From the NCBI GenBank assembly GCA_019423835.1, contig JAHZAR010000019.1:18636-33982 (forward strand): DNA of 15,347 nt, given 5' to 3'. The stretch is from Clostridiales bacterium (GTDB lineage Bacteria > Bacillota > Clostridia > Lachnospirales > Lachnospiraceae). The notes under the pieces were generated by a model. That model worked only from the letters and a program-made list of their open reading frames with translations. It ran no database searches and was not told where the DNA came from. Below are positions 1 through 6,830 of this stretch, piece by piece. The translations under genes were made by a program, and so were the position numbers. Within the stretch, counting starts at the first letter, position 1. Every line of letters begins with the position of its first letter.

Positions 1-284
1 CGTTTCGCCTGCTCTTCCCGCTTCTGGCCCATATAGTTGGCGCAGATAATCGCTCCCCCGGCGGCCAGGGCGTAAAAGGCCTGGATAACCAGGATGTTGA
101 TAGAGTCCACAAGGGAAACAGCGGAGATGGCTGCCTCACTGACATTGCTCACCATCATGGAGTCCACAGTTCCCATAAAGGAGGTGAAGATCTGCTCGCA
201 GATCAGGGGAACCATCAGGGCAAACAGCTGCCGGTTGCTGTAGAGATGTTCTGCGCCGGAGGAGACGCTTTCCATTTGTTTCAT
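1..284 (-). CDS. MATE family efflux transporter, N-terminal part (cut by window edge)
   Basis: Reading the minus strand from an ATG at 284, the frame stays open to the window edge for about 94 codons. It begins MKQMESVSSGAEHLYSNRQL and continues with hydrophobic segments containing PLICEQIFTSFMGTVDSMMV and FYALAAGGAIICANYMGQ. This matches the first two membrane helices of MATE proteins, where the helix 1 to loop sequence 'GxxDsxMV' and the 'GGaiicaqyxGqk' turn are typical. MATE proteins are inner-membrane cation/drug antiporters using Na+ or H+. A purine-rich AAGGTG lies about seven bases before the ATG. The gene is divergent from the oxidoreductase at 575. Family is confident; substrate cannot be inferred, and the rest of the protein lies outside the window. 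Confidence 0.85.
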   Translation of the reverse strand, partial: MKQMESVSSGAEHLYSNRQLFALMVPLICEQIFTSFMGTVDSMMVSNVSEAAISAVSLVDSINILVIQAFYALAAGGAIICANYMGQKREEQAK

Positions 285-574
285 TGCAATGCACCTTCAT
301 TTCATACACGTTATTATTTGCATGCTTGTTCCTTTTCCATTGCTGTACAGGCGTGAAACATACGGAGTTTATTTTAGCGGAAAGGGGGGAAGAATGCAAG
401 GACGTATCTGTCTGCTTGTTCCGGCCGGAGGAGAGAGTGAGGCGCCGGCCGGGGACAGCGGATGGTCCGGACAGAAGGTCTGTGAGAATTTTCTGTGGGA
501 ATCAGGCCGTTTTTTGTGGTATGATAAGAATATCACAAGTGTACAGGGATTTGCCCGGAAAAAGGAGGAGACAT
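285..574. other. Divergent intergenic region, MATE / oxidoreductase
   Basis: This 290-bp gap separates two divergent genes. On the plus strand it carries an extended -10 promoter at 517-525 and the ribosome site of the oxidoreductase. I found no convincing -35/-10 pair for the MATE gene on the minus strand. The open frames that cross the gap have no ribosome site and overlap one another in several frames, so I treat them as chance. Confidence 0.5.
517..525 (+). promoter_or_regulatory. Extended -10 promoter for the oxidoreductase gene
   Basis: TGGTATGAT is an extended -10 element (TGn followed by TATGAT, 5 of 6 to consensus). It would start transcription near 532, giving a leader of about 43 nt that contains the AAGGAGG ribosome site. 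No good -35 lies 16-18 bp upstream, which is tolerated in extended -10 promoters. Inferred from pattern only. Confidence 0.45.
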
Positions 575-1567
575 ATGATTCACATTGCAATACTCGGAGT
601 GGGCTCCATTGCGGAAAAAATGGCGCAGACCTTAAACGGAATGGAGGGAAAAGATAAGGAGTTCTGCTGCTATGGGGCAGCGTCCAGAGACAGGGAGAGG
701 GCGGAGGCCTTTGCGGCCAGGTATGGATTTCAGAAGGCCTACGGCTCCTATGAGGAGATGGCGGCTGACCAGGCAGTGGATCTGGTCTACCTTGCAACCC
801 CTCATTCCCACCACTATGCCCATGCCAAACTGTGCCTGGAAAACGGAAAGCATGTGCTGTGTGAGAAGGCCTTTACGGTCAATGCCCTTCAGGCCAGGGA
901 ACTGTTTGCTCTGGCAGAGAAACGGGGGCTTCTTCTGACAGAGGCTATCTGGACCAGGTACATGCCGATGAGAAAGATGATTGACGATGTTCTGGCATCG
1001 GGCATTATCGGGACCCCCTGCACCCTGACTGCGAATCTGGGGTACCGGATTTCTGAAAAGGAAAGGCTTATCCGGCCGGAGCTGGCAGGAGGAGCCCTTC
1101 TGGATGTGGGGGTTTATACGCTGAATTTTGCCCTCATGGCCTTTGGGAAGGATTTTGAAAAAATAGAATCCTCCGTGCAGATGACAGAAACAGGAGTGGA
1201 TGCCCAGGAGAGCATAACCCTGCATTACAGGGACGGCAGGATGGCCGTGCTGAATGCGACAATGATGGGGATCAGCGACAGACGCGGCGTGATCTACGGA
1301 GACAGAGGGTTCCTGGAAGTGGAAAATATTAACAATCCCCAGTCCATCGCCGTTTACGACAGGGATTACAGGGAAGTAAAAAGAATTCTCTGTCCGCCCC
1401 AGGTGACAGGCTATGAGTATGAGGTGGAGAGCTGCCTGAAGGCTGTCAGGGAAGGGCGGACAGAATGCCCCGAAATGCCTCACAGTGAAACGATCTATGT
1501 GATGGAGCTGATGGATGAGCTGAGGCGGCAGTGGGGACTTTCCTATCCGTGTGAGGGAATGTCATGA
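575..1567 (+). CDS. Gfo/Idh/MocA family NAD(P)-dependent oxidoreductase (dihydrodiol dehydrogenase-like)
   Basis: This 330-residue protein belongs to the Gfo/Idh/MocA family, cytoplasmic dehydrogenases acting on sugars, inositols, diols and related carbonyls. The N-terminal Rossmann fold shows the dinucleotide motif GVGSIA at residues 8-13. The family's EKP motif appears as CEKA (E97, K98), so the usual proline is alanine. LDVGVY at 176-181 matches the conserved GGxxxDxGxY stretch of the C-terminal domain that forms the substrate pocket. Length is typical (about 330-350). The ATG at 575 is chosen because AAGGAGG (562-568) lies six bases before it and the Rossmann fold begins at residue 2; the frame is open further upstream but has no family homology there. 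It looks monocistronic. Substrate is not predictable from sequence; dihydrodiol/xylose dehydrogenase-type is the nearest subgroup by its ATPHSHHYAHA region. Confidence 0.92.
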   Translation: MIHIAILGVGSIAEKMAQTLNGMEGKDKEFCCYGAASRDRERAEAFAARYGFQKAYGSYEEMAADQAVDLVYLATPHSHHYAHAKLCLENGKHVLCEKAFTVNALQARELFALAEKRGLLLTEAIWTRYMPMRKMIDDVLASGIIGTPCTLTANLGYRISEKERLIRPELAGGALLDVGVYTLNFALMAFGKDFEKIESSVQMTETGVDAQESITLHYRDGRMAVLNATMMGISDRRGVIYGDRGFLEVENINNPQSIAVYDRDYREVKRILCPPQVTGYEYEVESCLKAVREGRTECPEMPHSETIYVMELMDELRRQWGLSYPCEGMS

Positions 1568-1658
1568 TACTGGTCTGAGGGGACAGCTGACAGGCCGGAG
1601 CCTCACGATTGAAACTGAGTAATTTTTCCATATATACACGATAATAACTTCTTTCGAG

Positions 1659-1700
1659 AATGAATGTAAAAAATATCAAAAGGTTGACGCCGCATTCATT
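1659..1700. promoter_or_regulatory. Inverted repeat around the permease promoter, candidate operator
   Basis: AATGAATG at 1659-1666 and its exact complement CATTCATT at 1693-1700 form a perfect 8-bp inverted repeat with arm centres 34 bp apart. The left arm lies upstream of the -35 and the right arm sits between -35 and -10, a placement suited to repressor binding. Only the repeat is seen; the regulator is unknown and chance cannot be excluded. Confidence 0.35.
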
Positions 1701-1712
1701 TTATGTAATAAT
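1684..1712 (+). promoter_or_regulatory. Sigma-A promoter for the APC permease gene
   Basis: TTGACG (1684-1689, 5 of 6), a 17-bp spacer, then AATAAT (1707-1712, 5 of 6). Transcription would start near 1719, about 300 nt before the permease ATG at 2018. This long leader is the basis for suspecting post-transcriptional control. Confidence 0.7.
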
Positions 1713-1764
1713 TTTCGAGGTGCCTGAGAGAAAGCAAAATAACTTGTCTGGGAGTGCTGCTTCT

Positions 1765-1801
1765 GGAACTGCCGTTTTACAGTTTGAACTGCGGAGGTTC
1801 C
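1765..1801 (+). promoter_or_regulatory. Leader hairpin enclosing a second Shine-Dalgarno
   Basis: GGAAC (1765-1769) pairs with GTTCC (1797-1801), CCG (1772-1774) with CGG (1792-1794), and CAGT (1780-1783) with ACTG (1788-1791) around a TTGA loop. The descending arm contains GGAGG (1793-1797), seven bases before an ATG at 1805 that is in frame with the downstream permease. The hairpin would mask this ribosome site. Structure was judged by eye, not folded. Confidence 0.4.
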
Positions 1802-2017
1802 ACCATGCAACATTTCCTTTTCAGGGCTGTCAGTCTGTGGGAAGCTGACGGTCTAAAGAGGAGTCTTCCTGTCACGGAAGAAGGCTTTCTGTATACCCCC
1901 GGGATCCGATGCGGAACGGATAGGCCGTTTACAGCTGCAGACGCAGCCTGGGTGAGACGCTCCGGCCGGAAACCGGGGGAAGGCAGACAAAAGAAATTAA
2001 AGGAAAAAGAGGTGTTT

Positions 2018-3448
2018 ATGGAAAACTCAAAGAAAATCAATTGGTACACCCTGGCCTTTATGGCATTCTCTACGGTCTGGGGCTTTGGAAACGTGCTCAA
2101 CGGCTTTGTTTACTTTAACGGAATCCAGGTTATCTTCAGCTGGGTTCTGATGTTTGCCCTGTATTTTGTACCTTACACGCTGATGGTCGGCGAGCTGGGC
2201 TCTGCCTTCAAGCATTCCGGCGGCGGCGTAAGCTCCTGGATCCGTGAGACCATCAGTCCCAAGTTCGCCTACTACGCAGGATGGACGTACTGGGCCTGCC
2301 ATGTAACCTACATCGCCAGCAAGGGAAGCGGCGGCTTAAAGGCTTTAAGCTGGATGGTATTCCAGAACGGAAGTACCTACGACACGCTGCCCACTACCTG
2401 GGTACAGCTTGCGACTCTGGCTGTATTCCTGTTCTTCTGCTGGGTTGCAAGCCGCGGCTTAAACCCGCTGAAAAAGCTGGCTACCATTGCCGGAACAAGC
2501 ATGTTCATTATGTCGATCCTCTACATTCTCATGATGTTCGCAGCTCCGGCCATCAATCCGGGAGGCGGCTACGTTTCCATGGATTTCAGCCCAAAGAACC
2601 TGATTCCTCAGTTCAATGTGGGATATTTCACCTCCCTGTCCATCCTGGTGTTTGCGGTGGGCGGATGTGAGAAGATCTCTCCTTACGTAAACAAGGTGAA
2701 AAATTCTGCCACCGGCTTCCCCAAGGGAATGATTGCCCTGGCTGTCATGGTAATGGTCTGCGCGATCCTGGGCACGGTTGCCATGGGCATGATGTTTGAT
2801 CCGGCGGTTATCAATGAGAGCACAGAGAGCTTTAATTCCTATGTGTCCAACGGCGGGTACTGGGCATTCCAGAAACTGGGCGAGTATTATCAGGTGGGAA
2901 ATCTGTTCTTAATCATCTACGCTGCCTGCAACGCAGTGGGACAGTTCTCCACACTGGTATTGAGTATCGACGCTCCGCTCCGCATGCTGCTTGACAATGA
3001 GGATGCGCGAGAGTTCATTCCGACAAAGCTGTTAAAGAAGAACAAATACGGTGCCTACATCAACGGAATCTGGATGGTGGTTATCCTGTCGGGAAGCATC
3101 ATCGCAATCCAGTCCTTCGTGCCGGGCGCTGCTGCAGTTCTGACCCAGTTAAATAAGCTGAACTCTGTAACCATGCCCCTGCGATACCTGTGGGTATTTG
3201 CCGCCTACATTGCGCTGCGCAGATGTATCGGAAAATTCAACCCGGAATACCGCTTTACAAAGCGTCAGGGACTTGCCTTCACGGCAGGTATATGGTGCTT
3301 CGGCGTCACGGCCCTCTGCTGCATCCTCGGTATGTACGTGGAAGGCGATATGGCTTCCACAGCGTTGAATATTGTGACTCCGTTCGTGCTGACAGCCCTC
3401 GGACTGATTCTTCCTATCATCAAGAAGAGAGAGACAGCCAGGGGATAG
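2018..3448 (+). CDS. APC superfamily amino acid permease, glutamate/GABA antiporter-like
   Basis: This 476-residue integral membrane protein of the amino acid-polyamine-organocation superfamily resembles the GadC/YjeM-type glutamate:GABA antiporter group. Helix 1 contains TVWGFGNVLNGF, with the glycine-rich unwound stretch that binds the amino acid backbone. Helix 2 is followed by YTLMVGELGSAFKHSGGGVSSW, a family signature. About 12 hydrophobic segments can be counted, and the length is usual. The start at 2018 is supported by AGAGGTG (2008-2014) and by the short MENSKK cytoplasmic end before helix 1. The frame also extends upstream to an ATG at 1805 with its own GGAGG, which would add 71 residues. 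The gene faces the cysteine desulfidase gene and is closed by the terminator at 3486. Substrate is probably an amino acid or its decarboxylation product; specificity is not settled by sequence. Confidence 0.9.
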   Translation: MENSKKINWYTLAFMAFSTVWGFGNVLNGFVYFNGIQVIFSWVLMFALYFVPYTLMVGELGSAFKHSGGGVSSWIRETISPKFAYYAGWTYWACHVTYIASKGSGGLKALSWMVFQNGSTYDTLPTTWVQLATLAVFLFFCWVASRGLNPLKKLATIAGTSMFIMSILYILMMFAAPAINPGGGYVSMDFSPKNLIPQFNVGYFTSLSILVFAVGGCEKISPYVNKVKNSATGFPKGMIALAVMVMVCAILGTVAMGMMFDPAVINESTESFNSYVSNGGYWAFQKLGEYYQVGNLFLIIYAACNAVGQFSTLVLSIDAPLRMLLDNEDAREFIPTKLLKKNKYGAYINGIWMVVILSGSIIAIQSFVPGAAAVLTQLNKLNSVTMPLRYLWVFAAYIALRRCIGKFNPEYRFTKRQGLAFTAGIWCFGVTALCCILGMYVEGDMASTALNIVTPFVLTALGLILPIIKKRETARG

Positions 3449-3485
3449 AGAGAAGGAAAATTAAGAAAATAAAACAAGAAAATAA

Positions 3486-3526
3486 GGAGCCGCTGGCAGG
3501 AAAAAATTTCCCCAGCGGCTCCTTTT
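3486..3526. terminator. Bidirectional intrinsic terminator
   Basis: GGAGCCGCTGG (3486-3496) pairs perfectly with CCAGCGGCTCC (3512-3522), and an inner GGAAA/TTTCC stem (3499-3503 / 3507-3511) extends the hairpin. It is followed by TTTT on the plus strand. On the minus strand the flank reads T-rich because of the A-rich run at 3461-3485. It sits between convergent stops at 3448 and 3583, so it should end both transcripts. Confidence 0.93.
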
Positions 3527-3582
3527 CTATGGCGGAACAGATTTTCAGGAGTAAAGTGCTGCCGGCCCCGGGGTTTCCCGGT

Positions 3583-4860
3583 TTAGCACCCCGTCATAAT
3601 CCGGATAATCTCCTTATCCGTCTCCCGCATGCCGTCCTTTCCAAGCCGCCCGATATTCCGGATCGTGTTTTCCACTCCCTTGGACACAACACCGTCTCCG
3701 CCATAGAACTGCTGGCCGTTGCGGTACATGTTCCAGCCCAGAATACCGGCATCCACGGAAGCGGCAATCTTGGCGGCGCAGGAGGCCTTGGCGCCGTCAC
3801 AGATAATGCCGGAGGTAATTGCAATGGCGTTTACCAGGGTGTGGGCGATCTCCTCATAGCCGCCTCCGGCCAGGTAGGCGATGCCGGCCCCGGCCCCGGC
3901 GCCGGCGCTGACAGCTCCGCAGTAAGCGGACAGCCGTCCAATTCCTGTCTTCTGGTGCAGAGTGATGAGATCTGAAATGAGAAGAGCGCGGTACAGCTTT
4001 TCCTCGCTGCAGCTCCACTCCCTGGCATATTCGATAACAGGAAGGGAGGCAGTTATGCCCTGGTTTCCGCTGCCGGAGAGAATGACTACAGGCATTTCAC
4101 AGCCGTTCATTCTGGCGTCGGAGCCGGCTGCGGCCGCGGCCTTTGCCCTGTTTTTCACGTCCGTTCCATACTCTTTCAGAAGTACCTTTCCGATGTTGGC
4201 CCCATAGCTGCCGCGAAGTCCCTCCTGGGAGATGGCGGTATTGTATGCGATCTGACGGTCCAGCAGCTCCCTGACATCGGATAGATCCGCTGTGTCTGCA
4301 AAATCCACGATTCCCTCGACTGTCAGAAGGCTGTAATCAGGCATATCCGCGCTTACCTGTTCTGACAGTTCCCCCTGGTAGAGAATTTCTCCGTCTTTTT
4401 CGAGAAGGACAATATTGGTGTGTTCGTTGATGATGCGCGCTTTGGCTTTTGAGCCGTCCTTTTCCACGGTTACGGATACATCCAGGATAAAGGGCGAGTC
4501 TGCCGGGCGGACATCCATGGAAACGGTTTCCAGGTAGGCGGCAAGCTGCTCCTTCTCCTGGGCCGTTACCTGTGAGAGGACCTCCAGCTTCAGCTCCTCC
4601 TTCCCAGCGATAATTCCGGCTGCGGCCGCGGCCTCGATTCCCCTGGCCCCGTTTGTGTTGGGGACAATAACGCTTTTTACATTTTTTATGATGTTTCCGC
4701 TGGCTTCAATCAGAACAGAATCAGGGATGCAGCCCAGCAGCCCTCTGGCTCTGGCAGCGCAGTAGGCGATGGCGATAGGTTCCGTGCACCCCATAGCGGG
4801 AAGAAGCTCCCGGCTCAGGATGTCCACGTAGGTATGGTAGCGGATATCAGATTTTTCCAT
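3583..4860 (-). CDS. cyuA: L-cysteine desulfidase (CyuA/YhaM, UPF0597 family)
   Basis: This 425-residue cytoplasmic enzyme of the UPF0597 family resembles the alpha part of bacterial L-serine dehydratase. The family's L-cysteine desulfidase splits cysteine into pyruvate, ammonia and sulfide using a [4Fe-4S] cluster. The four cluster cysteines are all visible: C25 in MGCTEP, C314 in SAYCGAVSAGAGAG, and C354 and C361 in GIICDGAKASCAAK. Their spacing (40 then 7 between the last three) is what I recall for the Methanocaldococcus enzyme. ESGN-like ASGN (53-56) and NTNG (68-71) are also family motifs. The ATG has GAGGAAA about eight bases upstream. No promoter is evident in the 96 bp before it, so it is probably cotranscribed with the C39-like gene upstream. 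In E. coli cyuA pairs with a cysteine importer; here the nearest permease is convergent and of another family. Serine as an alternative substrate cannot be excluded. Confidence 0.9.
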   Translation of the reverse strand: MEKSDIRYHTYVDILSRELLPAMGCTEPIAIAYCAARARGLLGCIPDSVLIEASGNIIKNVKSVIVPNTNGARGIEAAAAAGIIAGKEELKLEVLSQVTAQEKEQLAAYLETVSMDVRPADSPFILDVSVTVEKDGSKAKARIINEHTNIVLLEKDGEILYQGELSEQVSADMPDYSLLTVEGIVDFADTADLSDVRELLDRQIAYNTAISQEGLRGSYGANIGKVLLKEYGTDVKNRAKAAAAAGSDARMNGCEMPVVILSGSGNQGITASLPVIEYAREWSCSEEKLYRALLISDLITLHQKTGIGRLSAYCGAVSAGAGAGAGIAYLAGGGYEEIAHTLVNAIAITSGIICDGAKASCAAKIAASVDAGILGWNMYRNGQQFYGGDGVVSKGVENTIRNIGRLGKDGMRETDKEIIRIMTGC

Positions 4861-4956
4861 GTCTTGTTTCCTCTTTTCTTTTTATTTTCAATCTTCCCTC
4901 CGTCAGAGAAAAGCGGCGGCAGTCAGGTGATGGAGAGACTCAGAAAGTCAGGCGGT

Positions 4957-5544
4957 CTAACCGGGGATCTTCCTGGAAAACAGGTAAAAGCCTGGATCCC
5001 TGTTGTCTGTCTCCTGAGCGAGAAGCTCGGGACTGCACCAGACAAAAGGACCGTCTGTTCTCACTCTCCCTTCGCGCCCGGGTTCGTCGTATTTGCCGGG
5101 CTTATTGGACGGATCAAGGACACAGACATCCCGGCCGGTTCCGCTTAAAAGCAGGATAAAATGGCCCCCGTGGGAAAAGACTCCGGTATAGCCTTCTCTG
5201 TCTCCGCCTGTATTGGCGATCACGCTGCCTCCTCTTTTCAGACAGTTTACGGCTGTCTTTACGCTGTTTGTGACAGAATAGTCAAGGTCTAACAGTTCAG
5301 CAATGACGGGACCCAAAATTTCCATGTCTGTTCCGGGATGAAGGTTTGCCTGGTGTTTTCTGGAGAGGGATACCAGGCGCCTCAGGGACAGAGACTGAAC
5401 TGTGAGACGGTCGGCCATCATGGCCAGACAGCACAGCCCGCAGCCGGCCTCCCTGATGGAGGCACCGATCATAGGGCTGCCCGGACTGCTGAGGTCCGTG
5501 GGATAGGGAATGTCTGGATAATTAAGCTGATTCAGATATTTCAT
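4957..5544 (-). CDS. C39-like cysteine peptidase, cytoplasmic
   Basis: This 195-residue protein carries a papain-like C39 (Peptidase_C39_2) fold signature. The likely nucleophile is C35 in IREAGCGLCCLAMM (the family's GCGPxxLAM motif), the histidine is H128 in SHGGHFILLL, and the aspartate is D144 in VCVLDPSNKPGKY. Helix-forming LLDLDYSVTN and a conserved GGSVIAN stretch lie between. No signal peptide, membrane segment or ABC domain is present, so it is neither a secreted hydrolase nor a bacteriocin-processing exporter. An AGGAGG ten bases before the ATG supports the start, and a good minus-strand promoter lies at 5610-5638. The cyuA-like gene follows 96 bp downstream on the same strand. The substrate is unknown; a peptidase or transglutaminase-like amidase role is possible. 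Confidence 0.78.
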   Translation of the reverse strand: MKYLNQLNYPDIPYPTDLSSPGSPMIGASIREAGCGLCCLAMMADRLTVQSLSLRRLVSLSRKHQANLHPGTDMEILGPVIAELLDLDYSVTNSVKTAVNCLKRGGSVIANTGGDREGYTGVFSHGGHFILLLSGTGRDVCVLDPSNKPGKYDEPGREGRVRTDGPFVWCSPELLAQETDNRDPGFYLFSRKIPG

Positions 5545-5609
5545 AGCTGAAACGCCTCCTGAAAATAATTGAATTAAGATTCCCTGGACAGAGAATCTCC
5601 TTGTAAAAT

Positions 5610-5638
5610 ATTATGGAGAAAAGAACTGGTTTTGTCCA
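5610..5638 (-). promoter_or_regulatory. Sigma-A promoter for the C39-like / desulfidase genes
   Basis: On the minus strand, TGGACA (5638-5633, 5 of 6), a 17-bp spacer and CATAAT (5615-5610, 5 of 6). The start would fall near 5603, giving a leader of about 60 nt before the ATG at 5544. This likely drives both minus-strand genes down to the terminator at 3486. Confidence 0.65.
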
Positions 5639-5817
5639 ACAGTTTTTGAAAAAAACACAAGAAATCCGGCATGGCTGTGGAGGGAGGCTGAGATTGAATT
5701 CTGCTCTGAGGCCGACAGGGGAAGGAAGATTGCACCTGATACACGTCCGGGCAATTCCCAATGAGAACAGCAGGCAAAGATTCTGGAGAATACGGTTGTC
5801 CTGGGCATCAGATACGG

Positions 5818-5846
5818 TTGAGAAGTACAGGGAGATGTTTTATAAT
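5818..5846 (+). promoter_or_regulatory. Sigma-A promoter for the C26 hydrolase gene
   Basis: TTGAGA (5818-5823, 5 of 6), a 17-bp spacer, and a perfect TATAAT (5841-5846). The start would be near 5853. Because it lies downstream of the first possible start codon of the open frame, it argues for the ATG at 5970. Confidence 0.75.
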
Positions 5847-5969
5847 GGAACTGCTGAGATTCTGGAACATTTCTGGCAGGAGACAGAGGCATCCAGGCAT
5901 AATATTTCAGTCTCAGATAAAACACACCTATTGAAACACCTACGACAGGAAGGAGCTGAAAAGAGGAGA

Positions 5970-6743
5970 ATGGAACTTTCAGGAGAAGTGGGACGCCCTG
6001 TAATAGGGGTCCTCGGAAATCTGTACACACATGGACATTCCGCATATGCGGCTCAGATGACCTATGCCAATTCTGCATACCTGAACGCAGTGCGTGAGAA
6101 CGGAGGAATTCCCTTTGTGATTCCGGCTGTGGGCACGGAAGAGGAGCTGGACCGGCTGCTCTCTTTCTGTGACGGCCTGCTGTTTCCCGGAGGAGAGGAT
6201 GTAGATCCGAAGCTGTTCGGGGAGGAGCCTCACCCCTCCATCGGATCGGTTAATGAGCAGATGGATCGCTTCTGGATTCTGGCAGAGAAAAAGGCAGAGG
6301 AGCTGAGGCTTCCGGTGCTTGGAATCTGCAGAGGAATGCAGCTGATCAATGTTGCCAGAGGGGGAAGTCTCTGGCAGGACATCAGCCTGTTCCGGGCGGA
6401 TCACCAGCTCCATGCGCAGAAGCAGGAGAGATCTTATCCGATCCATCAGGTCAGGATTGAGGAGGGAAGCCGGCTTTCAAAAATCCTGGGAGAGGCGGCG
6501 GTTTATACAAACACCCTTCATCACCAGTGCGTCAGGATCCCGGGCAGAGATCTGGCCGTAACAGCCTGGGCAATAGACGGAGTGGCAGAGGCCATGGAAA
6601 GTCCGGAGGGAAGAATTGTCCTTGTACAGTGGCATCCAGAGGAGCTTACAGGGTCAGTGCCGAAGATGAACCGGCTGTTTTCTGATCTGGTGCAGAAGGC
6701 ACAGAAGAGGAGAAACGGAAGGCAGGAGCAGCAGGGCTCCTGA
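5970..6743 (+). CDS. Gamma-glutamyl-gamma-aminobutyrate hydrolase-like (peptidase C26) protein 1
   Basis: This 257-residue class I glutamine amidotransferase-like hydrolase belongs to peptidase family C26. The family includes E. coli PuuD (gamma-Glu-GABA hydrolase), folylpoly-gamma-glutamate hydrolases and the plant gamma-glutamyl peptidase GGP1. The catalytic cysteine is C120 in GICRGMQLINVARGG; the other triad residues are H222 and E224 in VQWHPE, the same positions as in PuuD. LFPGGEDVDP (71-80) is the oxyanion/loop motif. It is cytoplasmic with no signal peptide. The ATG at 5970 has GAGG (5963-5966) only three bases upstream, which is tight, but the family domain begins at about residue 9 and the promoter at 5818 rules out distal starts. 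A GTG at 5988 is an alternative. It is free-standing with no putrescine (puuABC) genes nearby, so its substrate may be another gamma-glutamyl compound. Confidence 0.9.
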   Translation: MELSGEVGRPVIGVLGNLYTHGHSAYAAQMTYANSAYLNAVRENGGIPFVIPAVGTEEELDRLLSFCDGLLFPGGEDVDPKLFGEEPHPSIGSVNEQMDRFWILAEKKAEELRLPVLGICRGMQLINVARGGSLWQDISLFRADHQLHAQKQERSYPIHQVRIEEGSRLSKILGEAAVYTNTLHHQCVRIPGRDLAVTAWAIDGVAEAMESPEGRIVLVQWHPEELTGSVPKMNRLFSDLVQKAQKRRNGRQEQQGS

Positions 6744-6768
6744 GGACATTCCAGGTATCACGTTTCGG

Positions 6769-6797
6769 TGGAAAATTCCGTTTTTCTGTAGTACAAT
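6769..6797 (+). promoter_or_regulatory. Probable promoter for the tautomerase-ferritin-aminopeptidase run
   Basis: TGGAAA (6769-6774, 4 of 6), a 17-bp spacer, and TACAAT (6792-6797, 5 of 6), ending about 33 bp before the tautomerase ATG. No terminator is visible between this gene and the next two, so the promoter may serve all three. Confidence 0.5.
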
Positions 6798-6830
6798 CAG
6801 GATAGCTTTCATTGGAAAGGAGTGACAGGG

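Larger units (their letters stand above)
1568..2017 (+). other. 450-bp intergenic region with promoter and structured leader
   Basis: This gap holds no recognised gene. It contains a sigma-A promoter (1684-1712) flanked by an inverted repeat (1659-1666 / 1693-1700), followed by a predicted leader RNA of roughly 300 nt with several hairpins: 1765-1801, 1864-1881 and 1904-1921, plus a short GC-rich one near 1961-1976. No clear terminator for the upstream oxidoreductase gene is visible at its start. I compared the leader by eye with T-box, lysine, glycine, TPP, guanidine-I and purine riboswitch signatures and found no match. The permease frame is open through most of it. Confidence 0.6.
5545..5969. 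other. Divergent promoter region, C39-like / C26 hydrolase
   Basis: This 425-bp gap between divergent genes carries a minus-strand promoter (5610-5638) and a plus-strand promoter (5818-5846). The hydrolase frame is open back to 5613, and minus-strand frames are also open here. The plus-strand promoter lies inside that extension and no family homology is visible, so I consider it noncoding. The 5853-5969 leader includes a weak CTGAGA/TCTCAG pairing (5854-5859 / 5911-5916) of doubtful meaning. Confidence 0.55.

Noticed and set aside
284..574. Upstream in-frame extension of the oxidoreductase from 284
   Set aside because: No family homology, no ribosome site at its start, and a promoter plus AAGGAGG place the true start at 575.
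1568..1610. TGAGG/CCTCA pairing after the oxidoreductase as a terminator
   Set aside because: Five-bp stem with a loop of about 20 nt and no adjacent T-run; not convincing.
1719..1801. TPP, lysine or T-box riboswitch suggested by GGTGCCTGAGAG and the TTCCACC stretch
   Set aside because: The remaining conserved cores of each class are missing on the correct strand; only a short chance resemblance is present.
3190..3975. Long plus-strand frame running through the 3' end of the permease and opposite the desulfidase
   Set aside because: It crosses a strong terminator and lies antisense to a well-recognised enzyme, so it is a shadow frame.
5613..5969. Open extension of the C26 hydrolase, and open minus-strand frames over the same stretch
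   Set aside because: A perfect TATAAT promoter lies inside it at 5841, and the translated sequence shows no recognisable domain.
6724..6741. AGGAGC/GCTCCT hairpin overlapping the stop of C26 protein 1 as a terminator
   Set aside because: The stem is only 6 bp and no T-run follows, so intrinsic termination is not supported.
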